Part shown: piece by piece, positions 16,583 to 25,223 of the stretch
How positions within the stretch are numbered: the first letter of the stretch is position 1
Layout: each line of letters starts with the position of its first letter
DNA from: Streptomyces rubradiris
GTDB taxonomy: Bacteria > Actinomycetota > Actinomycetes > Streptomycetales > Streptomycetaceae
Direction of reading: 5' to 3'
DNA length: 64,000 bases
Assembly (NCBI RefSeq): GCF_016860525.1
Contig: NZ_BNEA01000015.1
Coordinates: 2,852,001-2,916,000 of the forward strand
Notes under the pieces: generated by a model
The model's database searches: none
Told to the model about the DNA's origin: nothing
Seen by the model: the letters and a program-made list of their open reading frames with translations, nothing else
Program-made: the position numbers and the translations under genes

Positions 16583-17823
16583 CCGCGGTGCTGGGCCGTC
16601 AGCGCCTCCAGCCGGCGCACGACCTCGTCCGGGCCCGGCATGGATCGCATCTGTGTGTGCAGCTGGTCCGCGCCGGCCTGGAACGAGGGCTCCGCAACGA
16701 GCCGCCGCACCTGCTCGCGCAGCACCTCGACGGTGATCTCCCGCGGCTCCAGCATGAGCCCCGCGCCGCTGTCGGCGACGTACCGCGCGGTCCGCGCCTC
16801 GCCCCACATCGGCAGGGGGGTGACCAGCTGCGGGACCCGGTGCGTCACGGCCGCGGCGAAGGTGCCGCCCCCGCCGTGGTGGATCAGCGCCGAGCAGTTG
16901 GGCAGCAGGTAGTTCAGCGGCACGTACTCCACCAGCCGGACGTTCTCCGGCACCTCCCGCACGGTGGCCAGCTGCTCGGCGTGCAGGGTGGTGACCAGCT
17001 CGATGTCCAGCTCGGCCAGGCCGGCGACCATGTCGGCGAAGGAGATCCCCGCCTCGCGGAAGAGCTGCCGGCCCCGGCCCCCCATGCCGAGCGACAGGCA
17101 GACCCGGGGCCGCGCCGGCCGCTCGTGCACCCAGGCCGGGGGCGTCCGGTTGCCGTTGTAGGGGACCCGCCGGATCGGCTCGTACGACAGGTCGACCGGC
17201 AACCGCAGCGGCGCGGGCACCGGGTCGATGGACCACTGGCCGAGCAGCAGCTCCTCACAGTAAGCGAGGCCGTACGGCTCCAGCATCGGCTGCATCAGCG
17301 CGGTCACCGGATCCTCCTCCGGCCCGGCGTCGCGCTGCGCCAGCCGCTCCCGCGACCGGGCGTGCAGCCAGCCGATGTTGTCCTGCCCCCACAGGAACCG
17401 TGCCTGCGCGGCCCCGGTCACCGTCGCGGCGACGGCCGCCGGCACACAGAACGGGTCCCAGAGCACCAGGTCCGGCTGCCAGGTCCGGCAGAAGCCGACG
17501 AGATCGTCGAGCATGGGCGTGAACCCGGCCAGCATCCGGGTCATACCGGCCCACTTGCGGACCCAGCCGTCCCCGGGCGCCTCGTCCACCGACAGGAAGT
17601 CGGTGAGCGTGTCGAGTTTCTCGAAATTGTCGTTCCACTCCATGACCTCGGTCAGCGCCGCACCGACCGGTACCGGGGCGAGGCCGGCCTCGGTCACCAG
17701 ATGCGCGGCACCGGGATGGATCGCGACCCGCACCTCGTGCCCGGCGTTCTGCAACGCCCAGGCCAACGGAACGAGCGGATGCACATGCGCCGTCGCTGGG
17801 AAGGCACAGAACAGAACACGCAT
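16558..17823 (-). CDS. GT1-family antibiotic glycosyltransferase 2
   Basis: The 421-aa GT-B protein begins MRVLFCAFPATAHVHPLVPLAWAL, typical of macrolide/aromatic polyketide glycosyltransferases (DesVII, AknS, SnogE groups). Later it has RPRVCLSLGMGGRG and the donor motif IHHGGGGTFAAAVTHRVPQL. Some relatives need a P450-like helper protein (DesVIII/AknT); none is seen in this window. GAGAGGAAG lies about 10 nt before ATG 17823. Its 3' end overlaps the convergent FkbM gene. A SARP-like repeat is 66 nt upstream. Confidence 0.88.
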   Translation of the reverse strand: MRVLFCAFPATAHVHPLVPLAWALQNAGHEVRVAIHPGAAHLVTEAGLAPVPVGAALTEVMEWNDNFEKLDTLTDFLSVDEAPGDGWVRKWAGMTRMLAGFTPMLDDLVGFCRTWQPDLVLWDPFCVPAAVAATVTGAAQARFLWGQDNIGWLHARSRERLAQRDAGPEEDPVTALMQPMLEPYGLAYCEELLLGQWSIDPVPAPLRLPVDLSYEPIRRVPYNGNRTPPAWVHERPARPRVCLSLGMGGRGRQLFREAGISFADMVAGLAELDIELVTTLHAEQLATVREVPENVRLVEYVPLNYLLPNCSALIHHGGGGTFAAAVTHRVPQLVTPLPMWGEARTARYVADSGAGLMLEPREITVEVLREQVRRLVAEPSFQAGADQLHTQMRSMPGPDEVVRRLEALTAQHRGQRRAVTL

Positions 17824-17888
17824 CGATTTTTCTTCCTCTCACCCGGCATACTTCGGCGGAAATAACATGCCGACGCGTTCTGGAATTC

Positions 17889-17906
17889 CACTGGAAAAGC
17901 ACTTGA
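17889..17906 (-). promoter_or_regulatory. putative SARP box before glycosyltransferase 2
   Basis: On the minus strand TCAAGTG-CTTT-TCCAGTG (17906 to 17889), 11-bp period, 66 nt before the start at 17823. The sequence GTTCTCAAGTG is shared exactly with the box before the KS-alpha gene. Confidence 0.5.
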
Positions 17907-18012
17907 GAACAGACAATGCCCACCCATTCCATTACCTTGCATTGCCGATTCTCTGGCAGCATCGGTGTGCAGTCTCCCACCACCAATAGGCCAACAGCCC
18001 AAGGAATGCGTC

Positions 18013-18606
18013 ATGCATGTTCGCGAACTCGCCGTGCCAGGAGCCTACGAACTCACGCCCCAGCTCTTCCCGGACCGGCGTGGGGTGTTCGTGTCGCCGA
18101 TGCAGGGGCCGCTGTTCCAGTCCCGCATCGGTCATGAATTCCACGTGGCCCAGAGCAACCTCAGCCGTTCGTCCCGCGGTGTTCTGCGCGGCATCCACTA
18201 CACCACCGCGCCGCCCGGACAGGCCAAGTACGTCTACTGCGCCCACGGGCGGGCGCTCGACTTCGTCGTGGACATTCGCGTCGGCTCGCCCACGTTCGGG
18301 AAATGGGACTGCGTCGAACTGGACGCCGAGTCGTTCCGCGCCGTCTATCTGCCCGTCGGCGTCGGCCACACCTTCCTGGCGCTGGAGGACGACACGATGA
18401 TGCACTACCTGATGTCGACCAGCTACGTGCCGGAGCTGGAGCAGGCGATCGACCCGTTCGACACCACGCTCGCCCTGCCGTGGCCCGCGGACACGGAGTT
18501 CGTCGTCTCCGACCGGGACCGCGTGGCGATGAGCCTGAACGAGGCGCTGGAGCGGGGGCTGCTCCCCCGGTACGAAGACTGCGTGGCGGAGCAGGTGGGG
18601 CCGTGA
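18013..18606 (+). CDS. dTDP-4-keto-6-deoxyhexose 3,5- (or 5-) epimerase
   Basis: The 197-aa cupin matches RmlC: FPDRRGVFVSP, then SRGVLRGIHYT with the catalytic His, and GVGHTFLALEDD. It turns the D-series 4-keto sugar into the L-series. The family cannot be split by eye into full 3,5-epimerases (rhamnose) and 5-epimerases (OleL/EvaD type). The start ATG 18013 is preceded by AAGGAA. Its stop overlaps the GTG of the 4-ketoreductase gene, so epimerisation and 4-reduction are coupled, as in L-olivose pathways. Confidence 0.92.
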   Translation: MHVRELAVPGAYELTPQLFPDRRGVFVSPMQGPLFQSRIGHEFHVAQSNLSRSSRGVLRGIHYTTAPPGQAKYVYCAHGRALDFVVDIRVGSPTFGKWDCVELDAESFRAVYLPVGVGHTFLALEDDTMMHYLMSTSYVPELEQAIDPFDTTLALPWPADTEFVVSDRDRVAMSLNEALERGLLPRYEDCVAEQVGP

Positions 18607-19532
18607 CCGCCGCGCTTTCGCCCCGGCGCGTGGCCGTGCTGGGCGGCACCGGCTCGGTGGGCCGGCAGGTGTGTGCCGCCTTCGCCGCGCAGGGGCACGA
18701 GGTCACCGCGGTCGCCCGCCGGCCGGCCGCGTCCCCGGTGCCGTACCGGTTCGTGCCGCTCGACCTGGTGGCGACCGGCGGTCGTGAGCTGGCCGCGTTC
18801 CTCGCCCGCGAGGGCGTCGACACCGTGGTCAACGCCTTCACCGGCTGGGGGCCGGACGAGACGGAGATGCGGCGGCTCAACGTCCGGCCCGTCGAGCACG
18901 TCGTCGACGCGCTGCGCCGGCTGCCGGGCCGGCCGCGCCTGGTGCATGTCGGCACGCTGCACGAGTACGGCCCGGTGCCCGAGGGGAGTTCGCTGCACGA
19001 GGGGCTGACGCCCGCGCCGGACAGCCTCTACGCGCGCGTGAAGCTCGCCGCCTCGGAGACGGTGCTCGGCGCGGCGGGCCCGGACGGAGTCGACGGGGTG
19101 GTCGTCCGGCTCGCCAACACCCTCGGGCCGTATCCGGCCGCCGAGACCTTCCTGGGCTCGCTGGCCCGCCGGCTGCGCGACACCGGCCGGTCCGAGGTGA
19201 TCGAGCTGACCGTCTCCGACGCGCGACGGGACTTCGTCGACGTCCGGGACGCGGCGGAGGCGGTCGTACGGGCGGCGGTGCTGCCCGCGGCGCCCCGCGT
19301 GCTGAACATCGGCAGCGGAACCGCCGTCTCCGTCCGGAGCCTGGTGGGCGAGTTGCTGCGGGCCGCCGGCCTGCCCGCCGACACCGTCAAGGAGACCGGC
19401 GGTACGGTGCGCAGCCACGGCGGCGACTGGACCCGGGCCGACATCTCCCTGGCGGCCTCGGCGCTGGGCTGGCGGCCGCGGTTCACCGTGGCCGAGTCCA
19501 TGGCGGCGATGTGGGACAGCCTGCGCGGATGA
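18603..19532 (+). CDS. NDP-hexose 4-ketoreductase (SDR epimerase/dehydratase family)
   Basis: The 309-aa extended SDR has the nucleotide loop VLGGTGSVGRQV, a VNAFTGWGPDE segment, YARVKLAASE as the YxxxK site and RRDFVDVRDAAEAV, as in OleU/TylD/EryBIV-type reductases that set the C4 hydroxyl as the last step. It acts on the product of the epimerase whose gene it overlaps by 4 nt (GTG start 18603). A second candidate 4-ketoreductase (31234-32115, RmlD-like) exists, so two different sugars may be made. Confidence 0.85.
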   Translation: MTAALSPRRVAVLGGTGSVGRQVCAAFAAQGHEVTAVARRPAASPVPYRFVPLDLVATGGRELAAFLAREGVDTVVNAFTGWGPDETEMRRLNVRPVEHVVDALRRLPGRPRLVHVGTLHEYGPVPEGSSLHEGLTPAPDSLYARVKLAASETVLGAAGPDGVDGVVVRLANTLGPYPAAETFLGSLARRLRDTGRSEVIELTVSDARRDFVDVRDAAEAVVRAAVLPAAPRVLNIGSGTAVSVRSLVGELLRAAGLPADTVKETGGTVRSHGGDWTRADISLAASALGWRPRFTVAESMAAMWDSLRG

Positions 19533-19537
19533 GAAAA

Positions 19538-19588
19538 GGCCGCAGGGGGTGGGCCCTCGCCTTGGGCGAGGGCCCACCCCCTGCGGCC
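19538..19588. terminator. 24-bp perfect hairpin terminator
   Basis: 19538-19561 pairs perfectly with 19565-19588 around a TTG loop, just between the convergent 4-ketoreductase and cyclase genes; AAAA precedes it on the plus strand, giving a T-run for the minus-strand transcript. Confidence 0.9.
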
Positions 19589-19594
19589 GGCGGA

Positions 19595-20521
19595 TCAGGC
19601 GCAGCAGGTCAGCGGACCGCCGTGGTACTCCATCATCTCGCCGAAGATGATGCCCATCTCCTTGAGCAGCACGTCGAAGTCGAACGCGGCCTCGGGGGTG
19701 CGCTGTTCGGCGTAGGCCCGGTGCAGGTTGGCCACCAGCCGCTCCGGCTCGCCCAGTTCGGCGAACCGGCCGAGGTCGGCCTCGCGCGCCACCGTCAGCG
19801 GCGGCTGCCCGGCGGCGATCCCGTCCGCGGCCAGCTGCCACACCCAGCGCAGGTACTCCTCGGTCACGTCGAGGACCTCGGGTCCGGCCACCGGTCCGTG
19901 ACCGGTCACCACGGTCGTCGCGCCCAGCTCACGGAGCTGCTGGATCACCTTCAGCGAACCGGAGACCGAGCCGAGCGGCACGAACGGAGTGAACCCGGAC
20001 ATGACGATGTCGCCGGTGAACAGCACCTTCCGCTCCGGTATCCACACCACGGTGTCATTGGCGGTGTGCGACGGCCCGAAGTGCAGCAGCTCGGCGGTCA
20101 CCTCGCCGACGTGCAGCGTCAGCCGGTCCCGGTAGGTGACCGCGGGCAGCCGCACCTCGACCCCGCCCCAGGCCACGTCCGGCCACAGCTCGGTCAGGTG
20201 CAGTCCGGCCCGGTCCATCTCGTCGCGGGCGTTGGCATGGGCGATCACGGTGGCCTCGGGGAACAGGAAGTTGCCGAAGGTGTGGTCACCGTGCGAGTGG
20301 GTGTTGACCAGGGCGAACGGCGCCGGACGGCCGTCCGCCAGCACCTTCTGGCGCAGGCGCTGGGCGCGCGCCTCGGTCGCCGCGGTGTCGATCAGTGCGG
20401 TGGATCCGCCGGACGCGATGAGACCGGCGTTGCTGACGCACCAACCGCCCTCCGGCTGGAGGTAGGCGAAGACATCGGCGGCCACCTCCTGGAGAACCGG
20501 CTCATGGGCTGCTGAGGACAC
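19595..20521 (-). CDS. ActIV-like second-ring polyketide cyclase (metallo-beta-lactamase fold)
   Basis: The 308-aa protein has the metal site NTHSHGDH (His75, His77, Asp79, His80), a later PSHTANDTVV, FTGDIV and TGHGP, the standard MBL-fold ligands. ActIV and its BIQ-cluster relatives use this fold to close the second ring and release the octaketide from the ACP; the ActIII, aromatase and SARP context supports that over a general hydrolase. GTG 20521 has AAGGAGG 8 nt upstream. It lies downstream of SARP-1 on the same strand and is probably co-transcribed. Three Cys-rich residues close the C-terminus (LTCCA). Confidence 0.8.
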   Translation of the reverse strand: MSSAAHEPVLQEVAADVFAYLQPEGGWCVSNAGLIASGGSTALIDTAATEARAQRLRQKVLADGRPAPFALVNTHSHGDHTFGNFLFPEATVIAHANARDEMDRAGLHLTELWPDVAWGGVEVRLPAVTYRDRLTLHVGEVTAELLHFGPSHTANDTVVWIPERKVLFTGDIVMSGFTPFVPLGSVSGSLKVIQQLRELGATTVVTGHGPVAGPEVLDVTEEYLRWVWQLAADGIAAGQPPLTVAREADLGRFAELGEPERLVANLHRAYAEQRTPEAAFDFDVLLKEMGIIFGEMMEYHGGPLTCCA

Positions 20522-20580
20522 GAGGGGAGCCTCCTTGACGTAACGGGTGTGAGGTGGTGTAGGCCGCGCGGCCGGGTGGT

Positions 20581-21435
20581 TCAGACCAGGTCGTAGGCGG
20601 CGAGCGGCAGGTCCGGGACGTTCGACAGCACCGCCTGGTGCAGCCGCTGTAGCCGGTTCGAGGGCTCGACGCCGAGTTCGCCGATCAGGGTCTGGCGGAG
20701 GGTGCGGAAGACCTGGAGGGCCCGCCACGGCGCACCGGACCGCTGCAACGCGATCATCAGCATGGCGCAGAAGTTCTCGTGCATCGGGGACTGGGCGACG
20801 AGCATCCGCAGTTCGGGGATGAGCATGGCGTGCCGGCCCAGCTGGAGGTCCGCGAGAATGCGCAGTTCCTGGGCGCGCATCCTGGACTCCTCCATGCCCA
20901 TTGCCTCCATCTCCAGGACCTGGCCGGCCGGCACGTCCATCAGGGCCGGCCCGCGCCACAGTTCGAGGGCCCGGCTCAGGAGGCGGGAGGCGGTCTCCGC
21001 GTCCCCGGCCGCGAGCAGCGCGTCGCCCTCGGCGGTGAGCCGCTCGAACTCGCGCAGGTCGAACGCGCTCGGACGGATGGCCAGCTGGTAGCCGTTGAAG
21101 TGCGTGACCAGCAGGTCCTTCGCACTGAGCGGGGAGTCGTCCGGGAGGGACCGGGCGATGAGCTTGCGGAGTTGAAGGATGTAGGTCTGGAGTGTCGTGG
21201 TCCCGCTCCGGGGCACCTTGTCGCCCCAGATCTCTTCCATGAGCGTCGACACGGGCACCACCCGGCCGCAGCGCAGCGCCAGCAGGGTCAGCACCTGCTT
21301 GGGCTTGCCGGCGGTCGGGACCACGGAGTGTCCGCCGACCCGGACTCTGACGGGGCCCAGTACGTTGATCTCCATCGTCTGCTCGTCCGGCGCCTCGACG
21401 GGCCGCGCCGTCACCACGTCCTGAATAATTTCCAT
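20581..21435 (-). CDS. SARP family transcriptional activator 1
   Basis: The 284-aa protein has an OmpR-like winged helix (about residues 22-100: MEINVLGPVRVRVGG, KPKQVLTLLALRCGRVVP, LQTYILQLRKLI) followed by the bacterial transcriptional activation domain to about residue 265. There is no ATPase domain, so it is the small ActII-ORF4/RedD type. It should activate cluster promoters through the TCRAG direct repeats. ATG 21435 has GGGGGA only 1 nt upstream, the same odd arrangement as SARP-2; a longer GTG start at 21468 is possible. Its own promoter carries a box at 21582-21599, suggesting auto- or cross-activation. Confidence 0.92.
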   Translation of the reverse strand: MEIIQDVVTARPVEAPDEQTMEINVLGPVRVRVGGHSVVPTAGKPKQVLTLLALRCGRVVPVSTLMEEIWGDKVPRSGTTTLQTYILQLRKLIARSLPDDSPLSAKDLLVTHFNGYQLAIRPSAFDLREFERLTAEGDALLAAGDAETASRLLSRALELWRGPALMDVPAGQVLEMEAMGMEESRMRAQELRILADLQLGRHAMLIPELRMLVAQSPMHENFCAMLMIALQRSGAPWRALQVFRTLRQTLIGELGVEPSNRLQRLHQAVLSNVPDLPLAAYDLV

Positions 21436-21581
21436 TCCCCCTAGGACGGCCACTGTGAATTTCCACACAGCGGACAGATTTTCATGGCTATTCCGATGGG
21501 CCCCGCACTCACCTCGTTCTTACGTTTCGGACCGGCTCGGCGACGCTTCGGCACCGCCTCCGTTCAGCCTGCGAGGGGCAC

Positions 21582-21647
21582 CTTGAGGCTCGCTTGAATC
21601 GGCTCGTAGCGCTCTCGGATTCCGTCAGCTCAAGCGGTGTTCTAGCT
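21582..21647. promoter_or_regulatory. divergent promoter with two SARP-like boxes
   Basis: CTTGAGG-CTCG-CTTGAAT (21582-21599) reads as TCAAG repeats toward SARP-1 on the minus strand. TCAAGCG-GTGT-TCTAGCT (21630-21647) reads toward the oxygenase start at 21703, 56 nt away. Both have an 11-bp period. Confidence 0.5.
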
Positions 21648-21702
21648 CCCTGCGAAGAGCCGGGTGCACCATCGGCGCTCAAGCCGAGCCCAGGAGGCCA
21701 GA

Positions 21703-22845
21703 ATGCCCGAACCCACTCCGTCCGATTCAGGGATCGCAGTGGCCGCGCACGACATCGCGGCCCTCGCCGCCCGGCATGCCGAACAAGCCGAAGAACAAAG
21801 GCAGTTGAGCCCCGAAGTGATGCACGCCATCAGGGCGGCCGGATTCGGGCGCCACTTTGTGGCTCAGGAGTACGGCGGCGCGGCCGGAACCTTTGCCGAA
21901 ATCAGCACGGCCGTTTCCGTTATCGCGGCGAAATGTCCGGCGACGGCGTGGTGCGCGTCACTGGCGGCGAGCATGGCGCGCATGGCCGGCTACCTGCCGC
22001 AGGAGGGCCGCAAGCAGGTGTGGCAGGACGGTCCGGACGTCCTCGTCGTCGGCGGCGTCTCCCCCGTCGGCCGGGCCCATGCCGAGCAGGACGGCTGGCG
22101 GCTGTCCGGGACCTGGCCGTACATCAGCGCCGTCGCGTACTCCGACTGGGCGCTGGTGTGCGGGGTGGCGAAGTCGGGCTCGCAGTACGAGCCGCGGCTG
22201 TTCGCCCTGCCGCGCGCCGACTACGCGGTGAAGCGGAGCTGGTCGGATGTGGGGATGCGGGCCACCGGCAGTGACACGCTGATCGCCGAGGACGTCTTCG
22301 TACCCGCCGAGCTGAGCTTCCCGCTCGGCAGCCTCCTGGAGGGCGCCGCCGAGCCCTCCGCGCCCGGCAGCCACCAGGTTCCCCTGACGACGGTGAACGG
22401 GCTGTTCTTCGCGCTGCCCGTCCTCGGTGCCGCCGAGGGCGCGCTCGGCCTGTGGTCGTCGTACGCGGCGCAGAAGATCCGCTCCTGGTCCCCCAAGCAG
22501 CCCGGTCCGGCCCGCGGCTTCTACGAGGAGACCCTGGCCCGCGCCTCCGGCACCATCGACACGGCCCGGTTCCTGCTGGAGCGGGCCGCCCGGGTCGCCG
22601 ACCGGGGGGCGCTCGCCACGCCCCTGGAGCGGGCCCGCAACCAGCGGGACTGCGCCCTCGCGGCGGACCTTCTGGTGACCACGGTCAACCAGCTCTTCCG
22701 TGCCTCGGGCACCTCGGGACACAGCGTGCACCACCCCCTCCAGCGGCTGTGGCGGGACGCCAACTCCGCCGTCGGCCACGTGGTGCTGCAACCAGGACCG
22801 GCCGCCGCCGCCTACACCGCCGCCGCCCTGGAACTTGAGGTCTGA
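21703..22845 (+). CDS. acyl-CoA dehydrogenase-fold flavin monooxygenase (ActVA-ORF5/HpaB class)
   Basis: The 380-aa protein has the acyl-CoA dehydrogenase layout: an N-terminal helical domain, middle beta domain with GTWPYISAVAYSDWALVCG, and a C-terminal helical bundle ending near HPLQRLWRDANSAVGHV. In type II PKS clusters this class (group D, such as ActVA-ORF5) are oxygenases that take reduced FMN from a separate reductase and hydroxylate aromatic rings. The ActVB-like reductase at 30570-31079 would be its partner. AGGAGG precedes ATG 21703. Monocistronic, divergent from SARP-1. Confidence 0.82.
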   Translation: MPEPTPSDSGIAVAAHDIAALAARHAEQAEEQRQLSPEVMHAIRAAGFGRHFVAQEYGGAAGTFAEISTAVSVIAAKCPATAWCASLAASMARMAGYLPQEGRKQVWQDGPDVLVVGGVSPVGRAHAEQDGWRLSGTWPYISAVAYSDWALVCGVAKSGSQYEPRLFALPRADYAVKRSWSDVGMRATGSDTLIAEDVFVPAELSFPLGSLLEGAAEPSAPGSHQVPLTTVNGLFFALPVLGAAEGALGLWSSYAAQKIRSWSPKQPGPARGFYEETLARASGTIDTARFLLERAARVADRGALATPLERARNQRDCALAADLLVTTVNQLFRASGTSGHSVHHPLQRLWRDANSAVGHVVLQPGPAAAAYTAAALELEV

Positions 22846-22868
22846 CGGGCCGTCGTACCGACGCGAGC

Positions 22869-22889
22869 GGCGCCGCCCGGCGCGGCGCC
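22869..22889. terminator. short hairpin between convergent oxygenase and hydrolase genes
   Basis: GGCGCCGC (22869-22876) pairs with GCGGCGCC (22882-22889), loop CCGGC. Short but GC-only and well placed. Confidence 0.45.
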
Positions 22890-22903
22890 GCGGACGCCGG
22901 CGG

Positions 22904-24073
22904 TTACCGCATCGTCCCGGCGCACCGGTAGACGGCCTCGATGAGCCGGCGGGGCCGGTCGTCCAGCGTGCCCATCACCGGAGAGCCCGCGTTCTGCATG
23001 TAGCCGAAGGCGAGATCGTGCTCGGGGTCGGCGAAGATGTACGAGCCGTTGGCCGCGCTGAGGCCGAAGGCCGTGGTCAGGCCGACCTCGGCCGGGAAGA
23101 CCGGATGGTCGGGAAGCTGCACGCCCAGACCCCAGTTGCAGGTGGTCTGCGTCACCAGGCAGTGGCCCTTGGAGTGCATCCGCGTCATCTCCGCGACGAC
23201 GGCCGGGCTCAGCAGGCGGACCCCGTCGACCTCGCCGATCAACGCGGCCATGAAGCGGGCGAGGGACCGCGCGCTCGCCCGCCCGCCGTAGGAGGGGTCC
23301 TCCCACGCCGTGTCGACCGTCGCCATGTCCAGCGCCAGGCTGCCCATCATCGCCCGGTGGGTCAGCGACCTGTGGTCGAGGAAGGCGGCCAGGTCCTCGT
23401 CGTCGCCCGCGAAGAGCGCCTCGGCCTTGGACTGGAACATCGTCGCCAGGTGCGCGGAGGCGGGGTCGGGCACGCCGATGTGGCACTCCAGCCCCAGCGG
23501 GCCGGCGATCTCCTGGGCGAAGTACCGGCCCACGGTGAGCCCGGTACGGCGCCGCAGCAGCTCGCTGACCAAGTAGCCGAAGGTGATGCCGTGGTAGCCG
23601 TGCGCGGTGTCCGGCTCCCACTCCGGCCGGGCCTCGGCGAGCGCCTCGGCGATGGGGGTGTGGGTGCGCAGGGCCTCGTTGGTGATCGGGGCATGGTCCA
23701 GGCACACCACACCGGAGCGGTGGCTGAGCACCATCCGCAGCGTGATGCCCTCCTTGCCGTGCGCGGCGAACTCCGGCCAGTGGTCGGCGAGCGGCGCGTC
23801 GAGGTCGAGCAGCCCCTGGTCCACCAGGCGCAGCGCCGCCACCGCGACCAGCGCCTTGGTCGGCGAGGCGAGCAGCCCGAGGGTGTCGGGGCGCCACGGA
23901 TCCACCCGGTCCTCGTCCGCGAAGCCGCCCCACAGGTCGACCACCGGCGCACCGCGGTGATAGACGCACACCGCGGCGCCCACCTCCGCGCCCGCCGCGA
24001 AGTTCTGCTCGAACGCCTCGGCAACCCCGGCGAAGGCGTCCGCCGCCCAGCCACCCCGCGGAGACTCGCTCAT
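22904..24073 (-). CDS. class C beta-lactamase-like serine hydrolase/acyltransferase (copy 2)
   Basis: The 389-aa protein is the paralogue of 11608-12813 and keeps the SxxK nucleophile (ASPTKAL) and the Tyr motif (HGYHGITFGYLV). The middle and C-terminal parts differ more, so the substrates probably differ. No export signal. GGAGG precedes ATG 24073. Two such enzymes in one cluster suggest two acyl/ester steps, or a transferase and a hydrolase; a role in joining two halves of a dimer is speculation. It is divergent from the 3-ketoreductase gene. Confidence 0.85.
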   Translation of the reverse strand: MSESPRGGWAADAFAGVAEAFEQNFAAGAEVGAAVCVYHRGAPVVDLWGGFADEDRVDPWRPDTLGLLASPTKALVAVAALRLVDQGLLDLDAPLADHWPEFAAHGKEGITLRMVLSHRSGVVCLDHAPITNEALRTHTPIAEALAEARPEWEPDTAHGYHGITFGYLVSELLRRRTGLTVGRYFAQEIAGPLGLECHIGVPDPASAHLATMFQSKAEALFAGDDEDLAAFLDHRSLTHRAMMGSLALDMATVDTAWEDPSYGGRASARSLARFMAALIGEVDGVRLLSPAVVAEMTRMHSKGHCLVTQTTCNWGLGVQLPDHPVFPAEVGLTTAFGLSAANGSYIFADPEHDLAFGYMQNAGSPVMGTLDDRPRRLIEAVYRCAGTMR

Positions 24074-24186
24074 CGTGTCCTACCTCCGTATCCACACCTG
24101 ATGGCCTACGACAGTCGCGCCCCGCACTCGTGGTTCGCTCGACTCTCGGCAACGCGCCGCTCGCGCGGTGCCGCTTCCGCCGACCT

Positions 24187-24204
24187 TCGAGCGGGCGTCG
24201 AGGT
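24187..24204 (+). promoter_or_regulatory. putative SARP box before the 3-ketoreductase gene
   Basis: TCGAGCG-GGCG-TCGAGGT, 11-bp period, 54 nt before the start at 24258 and reading toward it. TCGAG is the core reported for ActII-ORF4 targets. Confidence 0.5.
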
Positions 24205-24257
24205 CCCGCCGCCATGGTTGCCTGGTCCCGCCAGTCCCCACCACCGGAGTGCCCCAG

Positions 24258-25217
24258 GTGCTGAGAGTCGGAGTCTTGGGCTGTGCCGCGTTCGCGCGGC
24301 GCCGCATGCTGCCCGCCATGAAGGCCCATCCCCTCGTCCAGGTCGCGGCGGTCGCCAGCCGGGACGCCGCCAAGGCGGCCGAGACGGCCCGCCGGTTCGA
24401 CTGCCGTCCCGTCGTCGGGTACGAGGCGCTGCTGGCGGACGACACCGTGCAGGCCGTGTACGTCCCGCTGCCCGCGGCACTCCACGTCCCGTGGGTCGAG
24501 GCGGCGCTGGCCGCGGGCAAGCACGTGCTCGCCGAGAAGCCGCTCACCACGGACCCGGCCCGCACCCGCGCGCTCTTCGCCCAGGCCCGCGCCCGTGGCC
24601 TGGTGCTGCGGGAGAACGTCATCTTCGTCCACCACAGCCGGCACGCGGCGGTCCGCCGGCTGGTGGAGGAGGGCGCGATCGGGGAACTGCGGACGCTGCA
24701 CGCGACGTTCACCATTCCGCAGCTGCCCGACGACGACATCCGGTACCGGCCGGAGCTGGGCGGCGGCAGCCTCCACGACGTCGGGATCTACCCGGTGCGC
24801 GCGGCCGTGCACCTGCTGCGGGAGGAGCTGGAGGTCCGGGGCGCCGTTCTGGAGCACCGAGCCGGCCGCCGGGTCGACACCGCCGGTGCCGCGCTGCTGC
24901 GGTCACGCGGCGGGGTCATGGCACACCTGGCCTTCGGCATGGAGCACGCCTATCGGTCACGGTACGAACTGACCGGCAGCACCGGCCGTATCCTCGTCGA
25001 CCGCGCCTTCACGCCGCCCGCGGATTACGCGCCGCAGATCGTGATCGAGTCCTCGTCGGGCACCCGCACCTGCTCCCTGCCCCCGGAGGACCAGATCGCG
25101 AGCGCCCTCTCCGCCTTCGTCTCGGCGGTGGAATCCGGGAGCCCGGCACCGGAGGACTGCCTGGCCCAGGCGGACCTGCTGGCGCAGATCCACCGGGTGG
25201 CCGGCCGCGAAGGGTGA
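24258..25217 (+). CDS. Gfo/Idh/MocA oxidoreductase, NDP-hexose 3-ketoreductase
   Basis: The 319-aa protein has an N-terminal Rossmann fold (VGVLGCAAFARRRM), AEKPLTTDP at residues 92-100 with the catalytic Lys of the EKP motif, and a C-terminal sheet with GGGSLHDVGIYPVRA. Deoxysugar relatives (OleW, TylCII, KijD10) reduce the 3-keto group of the unstable 2,3-dehydratase product. This makes it the natural partner of the protein at 3294-4661. The GTG at 24258 is preferred because GGAG lies about 10 nt before it; a GTG at 24249 is in frame. It converges tightly on glycosyltransferase 3 with 6 nt between. Confidence 0.88.
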   Translation: MLRVGVLGCAAFARRRMLPAMKAHPLVQVAAVASRDAAKAAETARRFDCRPVVGYEALLADDTVQAVYVPLPAALHVPWVEAALAAGKHVLAEKPLTTDPARTRALFAQARARGLVLRENVIFVHHSRHAAVRRLVEEGAIGELRTLHATFTIPQLPDDDIRYRPELGGGSLHDVGIYPVRAAVHLLREELEVRGAVLEHRAGRRVDTAGAALLRSRGGVMAHLAFGMEHAYRSRYELTGSTGRILVDRAFTPPADYAPQIVIESSSGTRTCSLPPEDQIASALSAFVSAVESGSPAPEDCLAQADLLAQIHRVAGREG

Positions 25218-25223
25218 GGAGGT

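Noticed and set aside
15346..17865. Large plus-strand open frame (839 codons)
   Set aside because: It overlaps FkbM copy 2 and the antisense of GT2 and is Arg/Gly-rich; a high-GC shadow.
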